A stretch of 64,000 nucleotides of DNA, from contig PBNE01000021.1 of the NCBI GenBank assembly GCA_002722885.1, forward strand, positions 1 to 64,000. Reading direction: 5' to 3'. The translations under genes and the position numbers were made by a program. Under the pieces are notes generated by a model, which saw nothing but the letters and a program-made list of their open reading frames with translations, ran no database searches and was not told the DNA's origin. Source of the stretch: Rhodospirillaceae bacterium. Lineage in GTDB: Bacteria > Pseudomonadota > Alphaproteobacteria > SP197. Position 1 is the stretch's first letter. The number at the start of each line of letters is the position of its first letter. Of this stretch, positions 58,354 to 64,000 are shown one piece after another.

Positions 58354-58806
58354 CTACTCGGCCGCCAGCAGGTCCGCACGTGCGGGACAAAGGCGTCGTT
58401 CACAGACATCCTCCAACGAGACATCATGCAGAAAGCTGCGGATGTGATCGCCCAGGTCTTCCCACAAGTCATGGGTCAGGCAGCGGCTGCGATTCTGCAT
58501 GCAGCCTTCGGTTGGTGACGCCTCTTCTTTGCAGCGTGTCACACGCAGGGATTCATCGACCGCATCGACGACCTCAAGGATTGTAATATCTCCAACACGC
58601 CGTGCCAGCCGGTAGCCCCCGCCCGGCCCCCGGACACTGCTGACCAGGCCCCCACGACGCAGTTTCGAAAAGAGTTGTTCGAGGTAGGAGAGTGAAATCT
58701 CCTGACGTTCGGCGATCTCCGCCAAAGACACCGTACGATCTCTGCCATGCACGCCAAGATCGACCATTGCCATGACGGCATAACGGCCTTTCGATCCAAG
58801 CTTCAT
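58354..58806 (-). CDS. iscR: Rrf2-family regulator IscR
   Basis: MKLGSKGRYAVMAMVDLGVHGRDRTVSLAEIAERQEISLSYLEQLFSKLRRGGLVSSVRGPGGGYRLAR...RCKEEASPTEGCMQNRSRCLTHDLWEDLGD. Confidence 0.94.
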   Translation of the reverse strand: MKLGSKGRYAVMAMVDLGVHGRDRTVSLAEIAERQEISLSYLEQLFSKLRRGGLVSSVRGPGGGYRLARRVGDITILEVVDAVDESLRVTRCKEEASPTEGCMQNRSRCLTHDLWEDLGDHIRSFLHDVSLEDVCERRLCPARADLLAAE

Positions 58807-58825
58807 GAAACATCCCTCCCCGGTG

Positions 58826-59557
58826 TCAACAGTCGGCGCGCTTGTCGGCCGGGTCGACGGCGGGTTCAGCAACCTGTGTTGTTGACGAGGACTTGTCGTC
58901 ATCGGTCTCCAGCTCGGCGATACGGGCATCCAGCTTGGCTATATGTTCCAGCAAGCCGTTGATCGCCTTGCTCACGGGATCAGGCATATCCGGTGTGGTT
59001 GCGCCATAGGCGGCGAAATGCTCGTCGTCGGTAAGCTTGGTCGCGCCGCGGTCCACCACGCGGGCGGGAATGCCGACCACTGTGGCTCCCGGCGGCACGT
59101 CTTTCACCACAACGGCGTTCGAGCCGACCGCCGCACCATCGCCAACCGTGACAGGTCCCAAAATCTTGGCGCCGGCGCCGACTACCACGTTGTCACCCAG
59201 TGTGGGGTGACGTTTGCCCTTGTTCCAGGTTGTGCCGCCCAGCGTGACGCCGTGATAAAGCGTAACGTGGTTGCCGACCTCGGCCGTTTCACCGATTACG
59301 ACACCCATGCCGTGATCGATGAAGAACTGCTTGCCGATCGTGGCACCGGGGTGAATCTCGATGCCGCTGAAAAAACGTCCCAGATGGGAGACAAAGCGGC
59401 CCAGAAGTTTGAGATCCTTGCGCCATAACCAGTTACTCGTCCGGTAGAACAGGATCGCATGGAATCCGGGGTAACACAGCGCCACTTCGAGCCTCGAACG
59501 AACGGCCGGATCGCGCCCGAACACGGCAGAAATCTCGTTGCCGATAGACCTGAACAT
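58826..59557 (-). CDS. cysE: serine O-acetyltransferase
   Basis: [103 protein letters not shown]. Confidence 0.96.
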   Translation of the reverse strand: MFRSIGNEISAVFGRDPAVRSRLEVALCYPGFHAILFYRTSNWLWRKDLKLLGRFVSHLGRFFSGIEIHPGATIGKQFFIDHGMGVVIGETAEVGNHVTLYHGVTLGGTTWNKGKRHPTLGDNVVVGAGAKILGPVTVGDGAAVGSNAVVVKDVPPGATVVGIPARVVDRGATKLTDDEHFAAYGATTPDMPDPVSKAINGLLEHIAKLDARIAELETDDDKSSSTTQVAEPAVDPADKRADC

Positions 59558-59721
59558 CGCCGTTGTCCTTGCTGCGTGAGACCAGAACCGCAGACGCGGG
59601 CGGCGGGCACGCGAAAACGGGAGCTATAGAAATAGAAAACCCGACTCCGGTAATCAAGTATTCTGGGTCCTCTCCGCCTCACATTCACGCTAAACAAACT
59701 CATCCACCATGAGGCGAATTC

Positions 59722-60360
59722 ATGCCCGAAACCCTGATTCCCGGCCCCGCGGGTCACCTGGAGGCGCGATTTCAGCTCAGCAAGGCCGCTGCCGCGCCGC
59801 TCGTGACTGTCCTGCACCCGCACCCGCTGCACGGCGGCGCGATGAACAACAAGGTCACCTACACTGTGTTCAAAGCCTTTGCAGGACTGGGGTTCTCCGC
59901 CCTGCGCTTCAACTTTCGTGGTGTCGGCCGCAGCGATGGCAGCTATGGCGAGGGCGATGGCGAGACAGATGACGCCATCGCCGCCATGAACTGGTTCGAA
60001 AGCCAACATGACGACCACGGTGACGTCTGGCTTGCCGGGTTTTCCTTCGGGGCCTGGATCACAGCCCGCACGTTTATGGCACGACCCGGTATTGCCGGCT
60101 TTGTGCTGATCGCTCCCGGCGCCATCAAGTACGATTGGTCCTTCTTCGACCCCTGCCCCTGCGACGGATTGATCATCCAGGGTTCAGTGGACGGCATTGT
60201 CGCTCCCGACACCGTGGAAGCTCTGGCCGGGCAGCTCAATCAACAGGGCTGCTCGGTGGCCTTTGAGATGATCGAGGGCGCCGGGCACTTCTTCGAGAAC
60301 GACATCGAACTGCTGCAGCAGACCATCGCCGACTATGTCAGTGACCGGATCGCCGACTGA
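59722..60360 (+). CDS. alpha/beta hydrolase (YcjY/dienelactone-hydrolase-like)
   Basis: LHPHPLHGGAMNNKVTYTVFKAFAGLGFSALRFNFRGVGRSDGSYGEGDGETDDAIAAMNW...GFSFGAWITAR. Confidence 0.92.
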   Translation: MPETLIPGPAGHLEARFQLSKAAAAPLVTVLHPHPLHGGAMNNKVTYTVFKAFAGLGFSALRFNFRGVGRSDGSYGEGDGETDDAIAAMNWFESQHDDHGDVWLAGFSFGAWITARTFMARPGIAGFVLIAPGAIKYDWSFFDPCPCDGLIIQGSVDGIVAPDTVEALAGQLNQQGCSVAFEMIEGAGHFFENDIELLQQTIADYVSDRIAD

Positions 60361-61479
60361 TCACGCCCGGTGCAGCGCACCACCGGTCACCGGTTCACAA
60401 CATCCGGTGGTGGTCGGCAGGCTCAACGGTAGCCCCTTGAGCGCACGCACGGCGAGGTAACCGAACGCTTCGGCCTCCAGCGCATCACCATCCCAGCCGA
60501 CATCTTCGGCGATCTTCACGCCATCTCCCAGCCGCTCGCGCAAGGCGGCAAGGATTGTTGCATTCAGACGGCCACCACCACACACGATCCAAATGGCCGG
60601 GGATGACGGCATGTGGTCCAGGGCTCGCTCGACGGCAGAGGTGGTCAGGGCCACCAGCGTCGCAGCGCCATCCTCGGTGCCGAGATTGGAGAGATCGACA
60701 TCAAAGCTGTTGCGATCGAGTGATTTCGGCGGCGGACGCGCAAAGAACGGATCGGCGCCGAGCACCGCATCGACTCGCTCCTGGTGAACACGACCAGCCG
60801 CGGCCAGCGCACCGTCGCCATCAAACCGGTCGCCCGTGCGGTGCGACACCCAGTCATCGAGCAATGCGCCGCCGGGGCCCGTATCAAAGGCGATGATCCA
60901 GTCACCGTCGATCCAGGTCACGTTCGCGACTCCGCCAATGTTGAGAACCGCCACCGGAGCCTCGTTCAACGCGTGAGCCAGGGCCGCGTGGTAGAGCGGC
61001 GCGAGCGGTGCGCCCTCACCACTTGATGCCATATCCCTACTGCGGAAATCGTTCACGACATCGATGCCAGTCAGGGCCGCCAGCCGAGCACCGTCTCCGA
61101 TCTGCCAGGTCAGTCCTTCCTGGGGGCGATGCACGATCGTCTGGCCATGAAATCCGATCACATCGATCGAACCGGCCTCCCGTCCTTCCTGCCGCAGCAG
61201 GGTTTTCACAGCCTTGGCATGGCGCTCCGCAAGCAGCCGCGACGCCAGGGGAACGTCACCGCCACCCTCGAAACAGGCCCGCACCACGGAACGGGTTTCG
61301 TTGTCATAGGGCAGCGTCAGCGTCCCGCCCGTACGATCAACGGTGATGCCATCGGTGATCACCAGGGCTGCATCGACCCCGTCGAGCGATGTGCCGCTCA
61401 TCAGTCCGATGGCGGTCAGAGGCGTTCTTCCGGGGCTGGCTTTCGGTGATGACATGGATACACCGTGCCCGATCACCAC
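60361..61479 (-). CDS. anmK: anhydro-N-acetylmuramic acid kinase
   Basis: AIGLMSGTSLDGVDAALV...GFHGQTIVHRPQEGLTWQIGDGARLAALTGIDVVNDFRSRDMASSGEGAPLAPLYHAAL...LNIGGVANVTWI. Confidence 0.95.
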   Translation of the reverse strand: MVIGHGVSMSSPKASPGRTPLTAIGLMSGTSLDGVDAALVITDGITVDRTGGTLTLPYDNETRSVVRACFEGGGDVPLASRLLAERHAKAVKTLLRQEGREAGSIDVIGFHGQTIVHRPQEGLTWQIGDGARLAALTGIDVVNDFRSRDMASSGEGAPLAPLYHAALAHALNEAPVAVLNIGGVANVTWIDGDWIIAFDTGPGGALLDDWVSHRTGDRFDGDGALAAAGRVHQERVDAVLGADPFFARPPPKSLDRNSFDVDLSNLGTEDGAATLVALTTSAVERALDHMPSSPAIWIVCGGGRLNATILAALRERLGDGVKIAEDVGWDGDALEAEAFGYLAVRALKGLPLSLPTTTGCCEPVTGGALHRA

Positions 61480-61592
61480 ACCTTCCGTCGAGACCCATCA
61501 CAGCGCGAACCGCGTTGTGGCCTCGTGGCCCGTGTGTTAGAGCCTGCCCGCGCCAACGAGGCGCTCCAGAACACCAGTGAAACCCGATTGCC

Positions 61593-62846
61593 ATGACCGA
61601 GCCACGATCAGACTTTCTGCGCGACATCGTTGCCCGCGGATTCATGCACCAGTCCACCGATCTCGAGGCGCTGGACGACAAGGCCGCCAACGAAACCATC
61701 GTGGCCTACATCGGATACGACTGCACCGGTCCCAGCCTGCATGTCGGCCACATGGTCTCGATCATGATGCTGCGGCGGATGCAGCAGACCGGCCACAAGC
61801 CGATCGTCCTGATGGGCGGCGGCACCACGAAGGTTGGTGATCCCTCCGGCAAGGATGAGCAGCGCCAGCTCCTGACCGATGAGAAAATCGGCGCCAACAT
61901 GGCCTCGATCCGCAAGAGCTTCGAGAACTACGTCACCTTCGGCGACGGCGAGACCGATGCCGTCATGGTCAACAACGACGACTGGCTTTCCGAGCTGATG
62001 TACATTCCGTTCTTGCGCGATGTGGGCCGCCATTTCAGCGTCAACCGCATGCTCTCAATGGATTCGGTCAAACTCCGCCTCGACCGTGAGCAGCCGCTCT
62101 CGTTCCTCGAGTTCAACTACATGATCCTGCAGGGTTACGACTTCGTCGAACTCAACCGGCGATACGGCTGCTGCCTGCAGATGGGTGGTTCGGACCAGTG
62201 GGGCAACATCGTCAACGGTGTCGAGCTCGGCCGCCGCGTCGCCGATGTCCAGCTCTTCGGCCTCACGACACCGCTGATCACCACCGCTTCGGGTGCGAAG
62301 ATGGGCAAAACCGCCGATGGTGCGGTCTGGCTCAATGCCGAAATGCGTTCGCCCTGGGATTACTGGCAGTTCTGGCGCAACACAGAAGACGCCGATGTCG
62401 GCCGCTTCTTGCGCCTGTTCACTGACATGCCGCTTGATGAAATCGCCCGACTCGAAGCCCTCGGTGGGGCCGAGATCAATGAGGCCAAGAAGATTTTGGC
62501 CAACGACGCAACCGCCCTTTGCCATGGCCGTACTGCGGCCGCTGAAGCCGCCGAGACGGCCCGCCAGACCTTTGAACAGGGCCAGGCGGCCGAAGGCCTG
62601 CCCACCGTCACCATCGACGGCGCAAAATTTCAGGACGGCGTTCTGCTTTACGAAGCCCTCAAGGAGGCCGGCCTTGCCCAGTCAAACGGCGAAGCCCGTC
62701 GTCTGATCAAGGGGGGCGGAGCTAGGGTCAACGACACAGCGATCTCCGATGAGATGCATAAGGTCTCTGAGGCCGACGCTGGCGACGACGGTACGATCAA
62801 GCTGTCGGCAGGCAAGAAGCGCCATGTTCTCCTGAAGGCAGGTTAG
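61593..62846 (+). CDS. tyrS: tyrosyl-tRNA synthetase
   Basis: [51 protein letters not shown]...[37 protein letters not shown]...[10 protein letters not shown]. Confidence 0.97.
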   Translation: MTEPRSDFLRDIVARGFMHQSTDLEALDDKAANETIVAYIGYDCTGPSLHVGHMVSIMMLRRMQQTGHKPIVLMGGGTTKVGDPSGKDEQRQLLTDEKIGANMASIRKSFENYVTFGDGETDAVMVNNDDWLSELMYIPFLRDVGRHFSVNRMLSMDSVKLRLDREQPLSFLEFNYMILQGYDFVELNRRYGCCLQMGGSDQWGNIVNGVELGRRVADVQLFGLTTPLITTASGAKMGKTADGAVWLNAEMRSPWDYWQFWRNTEDADVGRFLRLFTDMPLDEIARLEALGGAEINEAKKILANDATALCHGRTAAAEAAETARQTFEQGQAAEGLPTVTIDGAKFQDGVLLYEALKEAGLAQSNGEARRLIKGGGARVNDTAISDEMHKVSEADAGDDGTIKLSAGKKRHVLLKAG

Positions 62847-62864
62847 AGCAGATCGCGAACTGCT

Positions 62865-64000
62865 CTAGCGGCCACCGTCCGGCTTTGACGACCCCTGGAT
62901 CACCTGTTCGAACTCTTCGTCCGTCGGCGCAGTGAACATGTTACGCAGAATGCCCGGCGCCAGAACCGACAGTGGATCGACCTCAATCTCGGGCTCCTCG
63001 CGCGGCCCATTGACCTCAAAGGTGAAGGCAAAGATTCCGCCTCCTTCCTCGGTCCCCGTCAGGATGTCGCCGATCAGCGGTATCTCGCCCAGGACCGAGT
63101 TGACGACATAGGCGGGCACGATCGTGCCGTTGAGATCGAGCATGTTGGTGCCAAGATCGACATCGCCCGCGATCGTGATGCCGAGACCCGGCCCGAAGAC
63201 ACGAGCATCTTCGACCGTCACGATATCGCCATGTTTCTCGAACGGCAGCAGTGCGCCCTCGAACTCCAAGCCCGATCCCGTCAATGCATTGCTGATCGCC
63301 GTGAGCGAGGCGATCGACACGATATGGCCGAGGATCGGCGGATCGTGCAGAACGAACTCCTGCAGACGGATCGCACCCCGGGCCGGCCGGTCTTCTTGGC
63401 TGTCGTCGATGCGTGCACGAATCTGGATCGCGCCGCCTTCAGCCGTGTCAAACAGGCCAAAGGCGCGAATTGCATCACCAGCATCGCCCGCGTTGTACTC
63501 GAAGCGGCGCTCTCCCTCTGAAAAGCGCCAAATGTTGACCGACATCGGCGTGTCATCCTCGATCACACCGGTCATCGCGAGATCCTCCCAGATCGTGCCG
63601 GTGTAGGTGCCGTCGATGTGAACATTGCGGACGGCGTCGTCGTCGGTGATCCAGATCTGATCGACACGTCCCTGCAGGCGAAAGGGTGGAAGCTCCGGCC
63701 CGCTCGATGCAGTGATGTCGTCCATCAGCGGCTCAACATCGACCGTACCGCCGGCAAGCTGGACATCGAAAAAGCCGTCTTCTCGAACGGTGAGCGCCGC
63801 AGCAAAATCGTTTCGGGCGAAAGCGAAGCGCGAGAGGTCCAGACGCGCCAGGCTGAGATCGCCCGAGCGCACCACGCCACTACCCTCAACCACGGTTTCC
63901 CCCACCCCCAGTTCCAGAACCTCGACAAAGATGACAGCACCGCCATCGTCGTAAACCTGAATTGCCGCACGTCCGGGCTCACCTGCGGTCTTGTCGATGC
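62865..64000 (-). CDS. AsmA-like/DUF3971-type C-terminal region, partial at window edge
   Basis: frame open to the window end; PILGHIVSIASLTAISNALTGSGLEFEGALLPFEKHGDIVTVEDARVFGPGLGITIAGDVDLGTNMLDLNGTIVPAYVVNSVLGEIPLIGDILTGTEEGGGIFAFTFEVNGPREEPEIEVDPLSVLAPGILRNMF. Confidence 0.85.
   Translation of the reverse strand, partial: IDKTAGEPGRAAIQVYDDGGAVIFVEVLELGVGETVVEGSGVVRSGDLSLARLDLSRFAFARNDFAAALTVREDGFFDVQLAGGTVDVEPLMDDITASSGPELPPFRLQGRVDQIWITDDDAVRNVHIDGTYTGTIWEDLAMTGVIEDDTPMSVNIWRFSEGERRFEYNAGDAGDAIRAFGLFDTAEGGAIQIRARIDDSQEDRPARGAIRLQEFVLHDPPILGHIVSIASLTAISNALTGSGLEFEGALLPFEKHGDIVTVEDARVFGPGLGITIAGDVDLGTNMLDLNGTIVPAYVVNSVLGEIPLIGDILTGTEEGGGIFAFTFEVNGPREEPEIEVDPLSVLAPGILRNMFTAPTDEEFEQVIQGSSKPDGGR

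Overview
64 kb of an alphaproteobacterial-type chromosome, GC-rich apart from the first ~2.7 kb. Most of it is ordinary housekeeping and catabolic sequence: rplM-rpsI, glnB-glnA, parE, a DEAD-box helicase, cinA, mnmA, an iscS/iscR/cysE sulfur cluster, anmK, tyrS, tRNA-His and tRNA-Met. The parts worth a second look are: (1) an AT-richer island (1-~2.7 kb) with what looks like a MunI-type restriction-modification pair (MT-A70-family m6A methyltransferase plus a D-x14-E-x-K endonuclease). By-eye reading of the whole window found no CAATTG, the MunI site, and a hairpin covers the endonuclease ribosome-binding site. (2) A tandem bacterioferritin-like protein that appears to have lost its diiron ligands in both repeats but keeps the Met at the haem-ligand position. 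(3) A methylated-amine-type neighbourhood (44-53 kb) with a TMADH-like flavoenzyme, a SAM methyltransferase, an amine oxidase, a truncated MttB-like gene and a 600-codon ORF with a degenerate DxHxxG-type cobalamin-binding domain. (4) Many gene-decay scars, including a D-cysteine-desulfhydrase::SDR in-frame fusion, a divergent gene pair with both 5' halves deleted, in-frame TGA codons and clustered frameshifts, set among intact housekeeping genes. (5) A GG-N10-GC sigma54 promoter with an upstream NtrC-like dyad at glnB. No CRISPR array, IS element, integrase or prophage structural gene was recognised. All family calls come from reading sequences and recalled motifs; no searches were run.
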